64,000 nt of DNA. It comes from Bacteroides acidifaciens (GTDB lineage Bacteria; Bacteroidota; Bacteroidia; Bacteroidales; Bacteroidaceae). Made by a program: the position numbers and the translations under genes. Shown here piece after piece: positions 56,521 to 64,000 of the stretch. Under the pieces are notes generated by a model. That model ran no database searches, was not told the DNA's origin, and was given only the letters and a program-made list of their open reading frames with translations. Numbering within the stretch: the stretch's first letter is position 1; every line of letters begins with the position of its first letter. The stretch is taken from contig NZ_JANJZR010000001.1 in the NCBI RefSeq assembly GCF_024623065.1, positions 62,001 to 126,000 on the forward strand, in the 5' to 3' direction.

Positions 56521-58497
56521 ATGAATTACTTTAAATCATTCTTGTTAACCGCATTTGCACTGTTCACATTGGCAGCTTGCAATACAGACGATTTGAGAGA
56601 CGATGTTGACAATCTGAAAGGTCGCGTGGAGTCTCTGGAAGCACAAATTAATTTGTTGAATGATAATATGACCGCAATCAAACGACTACTTGAAGGCGGA
56701 CAGACTATTACAGAAATTACCCAGACAAACGGTACCTATACATTGAAATTGAGCGGTGGAGAAACTGTAACATTAACACAAGGTTCTGCAGGAGAAATAA
56801 AATATCCGGAAATCAGCGTCAATGATGAAGGCCAATGGGTAGTAAACGGCGAAGTACTGACCCAGAACGGTGTACCCGTACAAGCCGTCGGAACTCCCGG
56901 CAATGATGGCATGACTCCCAAATTCCGACTGACGGATGATGGCAGCTACTGGCAAGTAAGTTATGACAACGGCACTAGTTGGCAGGATGTTCTTGATGAA
57001 AGTGGCAACAAAGTATCTGCTGTAAACAATGGCTCTTCCGGTGGAAGCAGCACCGATACATTCTTCGAATCAGCAGGCATCGATGAAAGCGGAGATTTCT
57101 TCGTTATCCAACTGAAAGGACAAACTGAAAGTATTTCCATACCTATCGTTAAAGATTTGTTGTGCGAAATTATAGAGCCTGCCGAAGGAATGAATAAAGG
57201 ATATTGGGAAATTGGAACCGGAGCAACCGCTACGACTACTGTCAAAGTGAAAGGAGATAATATTATCGTTACAGCTCCCGCAGGATGGGTAGCAACAATA
57301 AGCGAACCGGACACTGAGACAAATGAAGCTACTCTGAGTATTACAGCTCCGGCAAGTACCATAAAAACCCGCGCAACAGCCGACAACAGCAGTGATGTAA
57401 CACTACAAGTAAATAAGGGTGCCAACTGGGCGGTAGCTAAAATTCAAGTGAAGGCAATAGAAATTATAGATAGTTACTATGCTCTTTATGAAGCAGGTGA
57501 AACCATCACAATCGGTGGAATAAATGTAAATAAGGATACATTCGGAGAAGCAACTCTTATCACAACAGAGAATCCCAACATTACGAACAAGGGAATTTAT
57601 TTCATTAGCCCAGAAGTAGAAGCGGAATATACTGCAAGCGGTGGATATGCCCAACTCATTATCATCGGAAATAGTTCAACTCAAAAGAGCCAATTGAAAG
57701 TGTCCAGCCAAATCAAGCTTGTGGAAACAGCAAGCGATGCTTCTGGCATTTTTATCTGTCAAAATATAACACTCGACGCCAGAAACACATTAAATGCTGA
57801 AAATAAAACAAGTTATCCAATCGTTCAAAACAAGAATGGAGCATTCGGTAGTATAATACTCCAAGATTGCCATATTCTATTGCCGAAAGAACAACCTTTA
57901 AGTTACATCAGTAATAGCAACCGTAGTATTGACTATTTTCTGATGGAGAATTGTGTAGTTCCCATATCCTCTACTGACAATAATAAGTTCATTCTCAGCC
58001 TCTCTACAAGTACGGCTGCTTATAACAAGGTATCTTTCAAGAACAATATTTTCTATTGTGTTGACGAAGGGAAATCCGCTACCGGATTTAAACTGATGAA
58101 TGGTGAAAAAGCAACCGCAACGGAATTTACATTGACGAACAATACATTTGTCAATGTATACACTGCCACTACTTTCTATGTTTATCTTACATCATTACCA
58201 AACATACATATAACTCACAATTTGATTTATGCTAAACCTGCAATGCCAAACAATTGTGGCATATTCCGCCTAACTAACAATCCGGAAAGTGGAGAATGTA
58301 ATAGCAACATCTGTTACAAAGCCGAAAACACGAATAACTGGCAGATATTCTTTGGCGGCATAGGTAAGGGCATGGACGGAGCAGAAGAAGTAAATATAAT
58401 TACTTCTGACCCATTCGAAGGTGGTACATTTGATATTGCCAACGGTGTGTTTATCCCAAATGCAGAATTTGCTGAATATGGAGCATCCATTAATTAA
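56521..58497 (+). CDS. DUF4988/DUF5123-type surface lipoprotein with parallel beta-helix
   Basis: A 658-residue lipoprotein (FTLAACNTDDL) of unknown function. Residues 20-60 form a coiled coil (DVDNLKGRVESLEAQINLLN), followed by a DUF4988 region with repeated short beta modules (EISVNDEGQWVVNG, RLTDDGSYWQVSYDNGTSW). A beta-sandwich follows at about 220-300. The C-terminal half is a DUF4957/DUF5123-type right-handed beta-helix (FTLTNNTFVNVYTATTF). Its N-terminal 200 residues are a paralogue of those of the next gene. Position equals BT3329. It may be a binding protein or a non-catalytic partner of the lyase; no catalytic residues are evident. Confidence 0.75.
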   Translation: MNYFKSFLLTAFALFTLAACNTDDLRDDVDNLKGRVESLEAQINLLNDNMTAIKRLLEGGQTITEITQTNGTYTLKLSGGETVTLTQGSAGEIKYPEISVNDEGQWVVNGEVLTQNGVPVQAVGTPGNDGMTPKFRLTDDGSYWQVSYDNGTSWQDVLDESGNKVSAVNNGSSGGSSTDTFFESAGIDESGDFFVIQLKGQTESISIPIVKDLLCEIIEPAEGMNKGYWEIGTGATATTTVKVKGDNIIVTAPAGWVATISEPDTETNEATLSITAPASTIKTRATADNSSDVTLQVNKGANWAVAKIQVKAIEIIDSYYALYEAGETITIGGINVNKDTFGEATLITTENPNITNKGIYFISPEVEAEYTASGGYAQLIIIGNSSTQKSQLKVSSQIKLVETASDASGIFICQNITLDARNTLNAENKTSYPIVQNKNGAFGSIILQDCHILLPKEQPLSYISNSNRSIDYFLMENCVVPISSTDNNKFILSLSTSTAAYNKVSFKNNIFYCVDEGKSATGFKLMNGEKATATEFTLTNNTFVNVYTATTFYVYLTSLPNIHITHNLIYAKPAMPNNCGIFRLTNNPESGECNSNICYKAENTNNWQIFFGGIGKGMDGAEEVNIITSDPFEGGTFDIANGVFIPNAEFAEYGASIN

Positions 58498-58510
58498 TAC
58501 CTACTGATAT

Positions 58511-61066
58511 ATGAAAAAAGTAATACTATCAATATGTACAATTCTTTTCGTCGCACTTTACTCGTGCGACGAACGGGATGACTTGCGCTCCGACATTGAC
58601 AATCTGAAAGAACGGGTTGCCAATCTGGAAGCAAGTATAGAACAGATGAATACGGACATCAACAACTACCAACAGATGGTAGCAGGAGTAATTCTGGTGA
58701 TGGGATACAATCAGGATGAATTAGGAAATTACACCGTAGAACTCAGTAACGGAGAAACTGTAAATATTTATAGTGGGAAGGCGGATATGAACGACATGCC
58801 CCTATTCAGCATTAATGCATCAGGAAACTGGGCGTATACCATCAATGGTGTAACTACAGAACTACTTTTCAACAATCAACCGGTCAACGCTATTCCCGAA
58901 ACCGGTGCTGCTGGAATTACTCCGAAAATGAAGGTGGATGCAAATGGTTTTTGGCTAATTTCACTGGACAATGGCTCAACTTGGAGCAAATTAGGAAACA
59001 ATCAAATAGCTGATGGAACACAAGCTACCTCAAATGCCAGCTCTGTTTTCAGTAACGTAATAGTCAACGAAGCTACCGGCGAAATCACATTTACTATACG
59101 CGCAGACAACAGCAAAGTTACAATACCCATCTACGGACAAGACTTCTATCTGAACATTCAATTTGAAGGGACAGCCACTTTCGGTCTGAAACAGATGCAG
59201 GAATTTGTTGTGAAACAAGCCAACGTAGAAACTGCCGTCATTGAGAACCAAACATGGGGAATCAAGTTGGAAGAAACAAAATTGACTGTTACCGCTCCTT
59301 CCACCAATCCTCGTGGAGAAGCATATGAAGACGTGATTTACATCAAAATATTCTCCAAAGAAGGCTATTGCCGAGTAGTAAAACTACCAGTGAAGCTTCT
59401 GACCACTGAAATTGATGCGAATGCTACCACCGCTTGGACAGAGTTCCTCAGCGGTGATGCTAAAAATGTATTGCTGGATTTCTCCTACGCAGGATATATG
59501 CGGGGAGAGACAGCTCCGCCCGATGTGGAAATGTTGATAGCTCAAGGATATAAGGTCTATGATGTCACGAAGTATGGAGCCGTCCCCAATGACGGAAAAT
59601 CCGACCGTGAAGCTTTTATGAAAGTGCTGGCAGAAATTGCCGGCACTAATAATATCAAACAAGAAGACGCTGGTATGACAGACCGCTATATCAAAGAGAA
59701 TGCCAAAGCCGTCATCTATTTCCCGGAAGGGAACTATATATTGCAGGACAAAGCTTCCCAAAACCGGAGAATTCGTATGTCTATGGGAAATATAGTACTC
59801 AAAGGAGCAGGTAAAGATAAGACAACACTCGAAATGACTGTTGCCAACACTTCCCCCAACCCAACAACCGAAATGTGGAACGCACCTGTGATGATGGAAT
59901 TTAAACACAACACCGGATTAACAGAACTGGGAACAATTACTGCTGACGCCCCCATTGGCAGTAAAAGTGTGACAGCTAGCGTGACCGGAGTAAGCAGCGG
60001 AAGCTGGGTATGCCTTGTGCTGAAAAACAACAACGAAGATGTTATCAATACAGAGCTATCTCCATATAGATGGCAAGATATCAATGTACAGTCCGGCGGA
60101 ACACTTAACATCAAATCAGAAGGTATCCAAATTTACGAATATCACCAGATTGAAAAAATCAGTGGTAACACTATTACCTTCAAAGAACCTATTATGCACG
60201 CCATCAATAAAGACTGGAATTGGAAAATCTCCAAATTCGCCAATTATGAGAATGTCGGCATAGAAGATCTTACTTTCAAAGGACACTCAAAAGAGAAATT
60301 TATTCATCATGGTTCTGACATCGACGACGGTGGATTCAAATTGATAGACTTTGTCCGATTAACCAACTCCTGGATACGCCGTGTCAATTTCGAAAGTGTC
60401 AGTGAAGCAATGTCTATCACAAGTTCAGCAAACTGCTCTGCTTATGACATACAAATAGGCGGTAACCGGGGACATGCATCTATTCGTTCACAAGCTTCTT
60501 CCCGCATATTTATCGGGAAAGTGATAGAGAACAGCAATGGATATACTCTCAGCAAAGGCGAAGGCGAAGGAACCTTAGGTACTTACCAGTCGAACGTAGG
60601 ACAATATCACGCTTGTGGAGTCTCCAAACAAAGCATGGGTGCCGTAATCTGGAACGTAAAGTGGGGAGATGATTCCTGTTTTGAATCGCATGCAACACAA
60701 CCACGTGCCACACTGATTGATTGCTGCTCAGGCGGATTCATGCACTGGAGACAAGGCGGTGATTCTGCACAAATGCCAAATCATATGGAAAATCTGACTA
60801 TCTGGAACTTCAATGCAACAAATATTCAGACAGATACAGACATTGACACCGGAGGACAATTCATTTGGTGGGATGCAAAAGGATACTGGTGGAAATTCTT
60901 GCCACCAATTGTGGTAGGCTTCCATGGACAATCTCTTCAATTCAATGAATCACAAATGAAACGAAGCGAAAACAATAACGGTGCAGTAGAACCTCTTTCC
61001 CTTTACGAAGCACAGTTACGCAATCGTTTGGGATATGTACCCGGATGGCTGAACGCATTAAAATAA
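58511..61066 (+). CDS. PL29-type glycosaminoglycan lyase, surface lipoprotein
   Basis: An 851-residue lipoprotein (LFVALYSCDERDDL). The N-terminal part is a coiled coil (DIDNLKERVANLEASIEQMN) plus a DUF4988 module. From about residue 340 a right-handed beta-helix of the pectate-lyase type begins with the diagnostic VTKYGAVPNDGKSDREAF and VIYFPEGNYIL, and continues to the C-terminus (DUF4955 region). By architecture and position it matches BT3328, the founding member of polysaccharide lyase family 29, which cleaves chondroitin sulfate, dermatan sulfate and hyaluronan at the cell surface. Its role would be to shorten polymer for the SusCD pair, while the PL8 enzyme at 4422-7283 finishes in the periplasm. 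The family assignment is from recognition of the architecture, not a search. Confidence 0.8.
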   Translation: MKKVILSICTILFVALYSCDERDDLRSDIDNLKERVANLEASIEQMNTDINNYQQMVAGVILVMGYNQDELGNYTVELSNGETVNIYSGKADMNDMPLFSINASGNWAYTINGVTTELLFNNQPVNAIPETGAAGITPKMKVDANGFWLISLDNGSTWSKLGNNQIADGTQATSNASSVFSNVIVNEATGEITFTIRADNSKVTIPIYGQDFYLNIQFEGTATFGLKQMQEFVVKQANVETAVIENQTWGIKLEETKLTVTAPSTNPRGEAYEDVIYIKIFSKEGYCRVVKLPVKLLTTEIDANATTAWTEFLSGDAKNVLLDFSYAGYMRGETAPPDVEMLIAQGYKVYDVTKYGAVPNDGKSDREAFMKVLAEIAGTNNIKQEDAGMTDRYIKENAKAVIYFPEGNYILQDKASQNRRIRMSMGNIVLKGAGKDKTTLEMTVANTSPNPTTEMWNAPVMMEFKHNTGLTELGTITADAPIGSKSVTASVTGVSSGSWVCLVLKNNNEDVINTELSPYRWQDINVQSGGTLNIKSEGIQIYEYHQIEKISGNTITFKEPIMHAINKDWNWKISKFANYENVGIEDLTFKGHSKEKFIHHGSDIDDGGFKLIDFVRLTNSWIRRVNFESVSEAMSITSSANCSAYDIQIGGNRGHASIRSQASSRIFIGKVIENSNGYTLSKGEGEGTLGTYQSNVGQYHACGVSKQSMGAVIWNVKWGDDSCFESHATQPRATLIDCCSGGFMHWRQGGDSAQMPNHMENLTIWNFNATNIQTDTDIDTGGQFIWWDAKGYWWKFLPPIVVGFHGQSLQFNESQMKRSENNNGAVEPLSLYEAQLRNRLGYVPGWLNALK

Positions 61067-61132
61067 ACACACAATTTTTCTAACCATTATAAAACGTATA
61101 TGAAAATCAGACTTTAATCAATTTAACACCTG

Positions 61133-61170
61133 AAAGAGAGGGACCGCGAGGTTCTTCTCTTTTACTTTTT
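61133..61170 (+). terminator. terminator-like hairpin after the PL29-type gene
   Basis: Outer stem AAAGAGA/TCTCTTT (61133-61139 and 61156-61162) with an imperfect inner stem, followed by TACTTTTTCC. It ends the chondroitin-type operon. Confidence 0.5.
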
Positions 61171-61173
61171 CCG

Positions 61174-61181
61174 TATCTTTG
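61174..61181 (+). promoter_or_regulatory. candidate -7 box for the dihydrouridine synthase gene
   Basis: TATCTTTG, 17 bp before the ATG at 61199, so the leader would be short. Confidence 0.5.
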
Positions 61182-61198
61182 CAACAAAATTAAATGTC

Positions 61199-62143
61199 AT
61201 GCAAGAAACTCTGCCCATTCACTTTGCCCCGCTACAGGGGTACACAGAAGTTTTTTACCGCAATGCCCACGCCGCTTGTTTCGGTGGCGTAGACACTTAT
61301 TACACCCCATTTGTCCGAATCGAGAAAGGCGAGTTCCGCCGCAGAGATGTCCGGGGCATCGAACCGGAAAACAACCATGTGTCTCACCTCGTTCCTCAGT
61401 TAATAGCTCCGACAGCAGAAAAAGCGGAAGCGATTCTCTCCCTTTTTATCGAGAAAGGATACAAAGAAGCGGATATAAATCTGGGCTGCCCCTTTCCTAT
61501 TTTAGCAAAGCGCCACAATGGTTCCGGCATCCTGCCTTATCCCGAAGAAGTGGAAGCACTGCTCAGCGTGGTTCGGAAGTATCCGCAAATCAGTTTCTCC
61601 ATAAAAATGAGATTGGGATGGGAGAATGCGGCTGAATGCCTCAAACTAGTTCCTATTATTAATGAACTGCCACTACGGCAAGTCACGATGCATCCCCGCT
61701 TAGGCAAACAACAATATAAAGGTGAAGCAGACCTTAAAGGGTTCGCTGATTTTCAAGATGCCTGCAAACATCCCATCATTTATAACGGAGACATAAACAG
61801 CCTGGAAGATATTCAACAAATTCAGGACAAATTTCCTTCATTAGCCGGAATTATGATAGGACGCGGGCTACTCGCCAATCCGGCGTTAGCATTAGAGCAT
61901 AGACACGGACACGTTCTTAGCTTCGATGAAATGGTACAAAAATTGCAATTGATGCACAAAAGCGTATACACGGCATACGCAGAGCAGCTTGAAGGTGGAG
62001 ACGGACAGCTCCTAAACAAGATGAAGACTTTTTGGGAATATTTATTGCCAAATACAGAAAAAAAAATCATGAAAGCTATTCATAAAAGTACAAGCCTGAA
62101 CAAATATAATCAGGCTGTCAATGCCTTTTTTAATCAACGATAG
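61199..62143 (+). CDS. tRNA-dihydrouridine synthase family protein
   Basis: An FMN-dependent TIM-barrel enzyme that reduces uridine to dihydrouridine in tRNA. FAPLQGYTE is the N-terminal FMN-binding strand. The catalytic cysteine is C97 in INLGCPFPI, and IKMRLGW, VTMHPRL, YNGDI and IMIGRGLLANP complete the active site. The length of 314 is normal. It belongs to the smaller second group of Bacteroides dus genes and has its own promoter. The position in tRNA that it modifies cannot be told. Confidence 0.9.
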   Translation: MQETLPIHFAPLQGYTEVFYRNAHAACFGGVDTYYTPFVRIEKGEFRRRDVRGIEPENNHVSHLVPQLIAPTAEKAEAILSLFIEKGYKEADINLGCPFPILAKRHNGSGILPYPEEVEALLSVVRKYPQISFSIKMRLGWENAAECLKLVPIINELPLRQVTMHPRLGKQQYKGEADLKGFADFQDACKHPIIYNGDINSLEDIQQIQDKFPSLAGIMIGRGLLANPALALEHRHGHVLSFDEMVQKLQLMHKSVYTAYAEQLEGGDGQLLNKMKTFWEYLLPNTEKKIMKAIHKSTSLNKYNQAVNAFFNQR

Positions 62144-62155
62144 GCTGATTACCCG

Positions 62156-62173
62156 TAATTTTGTGTAATTTTG
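62156..62173 (+). promoter_or_regulatory. two overlapping candidate -7 boxes for the porin gene
   Basis: TAATTTTG occurs twice, at 62156-62163 and 62166-62173, ten bases apart. Either would give a short leader before the ATG at 62198. Confidence 0.45.
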
Positions 62174-62197
62174 CGCCCGTTTATAAACAAGCACATT

Positions 62198-63421
62198 ATG
62201 AAAAAATACATTTTATTATTTCTTTGCCTGATAACAGTTTCGGGCAGTTTTGCACAGATGAAGGACTTCAAGTTCAAGTTTTATGGACAGATTCGTACAG
62301 ACCTTTATTACAACAGTCGTGCCAATCAAGAAACTGTAGACGGATTGTTCTATATGTATCCCTTGGACAAGAATCGCGATGAGAACGGAAACGATTTGAA
62401 TGCAACGCCTAACAGTAATTTCTACACACTGTATTCACGTTTAGGAGTAGACGTTGCCGGACCTAAACTGGGAACAGCCAAGACTTCCGCCAAGATAGAA
62501 GCCGACTTTCGCGGTACCGGCAATTCTTTTTCAGTAGTCCGGCTGCGCCACGCTTATCTCAATCTGGATTGGAACAAATCGGCCTTGCTGCTCGGACAAA
62601 CATGGCACCCGTTATACGGTGAAGTAGCCCCGCAAATTCTTAATCTGTCAATGGGAGCACCTTTTCAACCGTTCAGTCGCGCACCGCAGATTCGCTATCG
62701 ATACAAGAATAAGAACTTCCAGCTTACAGGAGCTGCCGTATGGCAATCCCAGTATTTGTCTCAAGGACCTGCCGGAAAGAGCCAGGAGTATATAAAGAAA
62801 AGCTGTGTCCCTGAAATTTATATTGGGGCAGATTATAAGAAAGATGGCTTATTAGCGGGTGTAGGCGTTGAATTGTTATCATTAAAGCCGCGCACAGTCT
62901 CCACAGAAGGATATAAAGTAGATGAACGCATCACAACCCTTTCATATGAAGCTCATGTAAAATACACGAATAAAAACTGGTTTATCGGCGCAAAAAGTGT
63001 ATTAGGCTCCAATCTGACACAAGCTTCCGGTCTTGGCGGATTCGGCATTAAATCTATTAACGAACGCACAGGAGAACAGAAATATACTCCGATACGTTTT
63101 TCAAGTTCCTGGCTGAATGTTGTTTACGGACAGAAATGGAAGCCGGGCGTGTTTGTCGGTTATGCCAAAAACCTGGGAACAAGCGATGAATTATATGCTC
63201 CGGATGGAAAAGCACAAGTATATGGTACGGGAACAAACCTCGACCAACTCGTCACTGCGGGAGCAGAACTAACTTACAATGTACCTCATTGGAAATTCGG
63301 TTTAGAATATACGTTGAGCTCCGCATGGTATGGCTCTCTGAATACATCCAGCGGAAAAATCAAAGATACTCATGCTGTATGCAACAACCGCATTGTCGCA
63401 GTTGCCATGTTTATGTTCTAA
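62198..63421 (+). CDS. outer-membrane beta-barrel porin (DcaP-like)
   Basis: A 407-residue outer-membrane protein with signal peptide ending SGSFAQ. The mature start KFKFYGQIRTDLYYNSR, followed by a series of amphipathic strands (FYTLYSRLGVDVAG, VRLRHAYLNLDWN, ALLLGQTWHPLYG) and a terminal aromatic residue (VAVAMFMF), fits a 14- to 16-strand porin of the DcaP or phosphate-selective-like type. ATG 62198 is chosen because it begins the signal peptide; the frame is open further upstream. It is monocistronic. The substrate is unknown. Confidence 0.8.
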   Translation: MKKYILLFLCLITVSGSFAQMKDFKFKFYGQIRTDLYYNSRANQETVDGLFYMYPLDKNRDENGNDLNATPNSNFYTLYSRLGVDVAGPKLGTAKTSAKIEADFRGTGNSFSVVRLRHAYLNLDWNKSALLLGQTWHPLYGEVAPQILNLSMGAPFQPFSRAPQIRYRYKNKNFQLTGAAVWQSQYLSQGPAGKSQEYIKKSCVPEIYIGADYKKDGLLAGVGVELLSLKPRTVSTEGYKVDERITTLSYEAHVKYTNKNWFIGAKSVLGSNLTQASGLGGFGIKSINERTGEQKYTPIRFSSSWLNVVYGQKWKPGVFVGYAKNLGTSDELYAPDGKAQVYGTGTNLDQLVTAGAELTYNVPHWKFGLEYTLSSAWYGSLNTSSGKIKDTHAVCNNRIVAVAMFMF

Positions 63422-63481
63422 CTCTTCTCAGCAATTTATTTTAATCATAATGCTGTCATCTGTCACCGATTGCAGCTTAAC

Positions 63482-63571
63482 GTTGTGATTATAAACGAAT
63501 AGCGTTGTGACAGCAACAGGTGACAGCATTGTGACGGCAACATTGCTGTCACAATGCTGTCACCTGTTGCT
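63482..63571. repeat. perfect 24-bp inverted repeat with flanking direct copies
   Basis: Arms 63512-63535 and 63548-63571 are perfect inverted copies around a 12-base spacer. Direct copies of TTGTGA at 63483, 63505 and 63529 show an approximately 22-bp repeat feeding into the inverted repeat. It follows the porin stop by 60 bp. It may work as a transcription terminator hairpin, but no U-tract is present. Confidence 0.85.
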
Positions 63572-63642
63572 TCAACCCTACCTTCCATAAACTAACGATG
63601 TTCATCACGGCGGCCCAATCAACTATACTTCTATCTCAGCAT

Positions 63643-63845
63643 GAAACGATTTGCTTCAAGCCTTTGAAACTAAAGTTTCATGCTGGAGAAACTAAAGTTT
63701 CATGCTGGAGAAACCAAAGTTTCACGCTGGAGAAACCAAAGTTTCATGCCGAAGGAACCAAAGTTTCACGCTGGAGAAACCAAAGTTTCACACCGAAGAA
63801 ACCAAAGTTTCATGCCTTGAAACCAAAGTTATCCCCTGTTGAAAC
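63643..63845. repeat. 22-bp tandem array, about nine copies
   Basis: GAAAC-type starts at 63643, 63666, 63688, 63710, 63732, 63754 (GGAAC variant), 63776, 63798, 63819 and 63841, almost all 22 bp apart. The unit is a palindrome GAAACYAAAGTTTC plus eight bases such as ATGCTGGA. An open frame runs through it only because of the repeat; I do not call it a gene. The remaining sequence 63846-64000 shows nothing I can name. Confidence 0.9.
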
Positions 63846-64000
63846 TTCTGTTTACACGTAGGCTTCCGTTTATATGCGGTTTTGTCTTTGCCGGACGATG
63901 ATAGGTTGAAAGAGGAATTGCATTTTACTTGGGAGAGAGGAAGCCGGAACTGACAGAGCAACGAGGCAGAAGACAGTAGTTCTCGGCCAATCAAAACTCC

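Noticed and set aside
63643..63845. CRISPR array
   Set aside because: Unit length is 22 bp with short repeated spacers, not unique spacers of 30 or more bases, and no cas genes are present.
63598..63861. Open reading frame of 87 codons
   Set aside because: It is the translation of the 22-bp tandem array and has no independent coding signal.

Overview
The window reads as chromosomal DNA of a gut Bacteroides, close to the B. thetaiotaomicron/ovatus group. The reasons are four SusC/SusD pairs, a hybrid two-component system, Ser-type sulfatases, HU-like proteins of the Bacteroidales type, many lipoprotein signal peptides, and promoter-like TAnnTTTG boxes (the Bacteroides -7 element) shortly before many genes. 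The identification rests on recognised protein families, not on a search.

Layout. 1-4341: housekeeping genes (3' end of a GH3-family gene, mnmA, a Cof-type HAD phosphatase, cysS). 4422-10207 (minus strand): a three-gene glycosaminoglycan operon read GH88 unsaturated glucuronyl hydrolase, sulfatase, PL8 chondroitinase. 10350-13562: a hotdog thioesterase, then a DUF3108 protein and an Ig-like lipoprotein that overlap. 13799-21738 (minus strand): an AT-rich island that looks like a ribosomally made, modified peptide (RiPP) cluster. It holds a decayed glycosyltransferase, a glycosyltransferase resembling animal mucin-type GalNAc-transferases, a Gly-Gly-leader precursor with seven cysteines and a Pro-Thr repeat tail, an S41 peptidase, a radical SAM/SPASM maturase, a C39-peptidase ABC exporter and an HlyD-type adaptor. 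22032-22117: four palindromic sites at exact 22-bp spacing before two HU-like genes. 23557-33004 (minus strand): a tandem SusC-SusD-SusC-SusD operon with no enzymes. 33444-43562: GH2 beta-galactosidase, a three-gene RND efflux operon, an LpxA-like acyltransferase. 43701-61066: a CBM9-like protein diverging from a large hybrid two-component regulator, then sulfatase, SusC, SusD, a surface-binding lipoprotein and two DUF4988 lipoproteins, the last being the likely PL29 lyase. 61199-63421: a dihydrouridine synthase and an outer-membrane porin. 63422-64000: repeats only.

How it works together. The 44-61 kb locus closely parallels the known B. thetaiotaomicron chondroitin sulfate utilisation locus (BT3328-BT3334), and the 4.4-10.2 kb operon parallels BT3348-BT3350. 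The two halves should bind, import, cleave and desulfate chondroitin-type glycosaminoglycans. The periplasmic sensor domain of the regulator would detect the oligosaccharides.

The most novel part is the RiPP island. An enzyme with GalNAc-transferase-like motifs sits next to a precursor ending in a mucin-like Pro-Thr repeat, in the same operon as a thioether-type radical SAM maturase. This predicts a cysteine-bridged, O-glycosylated, exported peptide.

A second theme is a set of unrelated short tandem arrays. Each is a 14-18 bp palindrome plus a short spacer with a 21-22 bp period. One lies in frame inside mnmA, one before an HU-like gene and others between genes.
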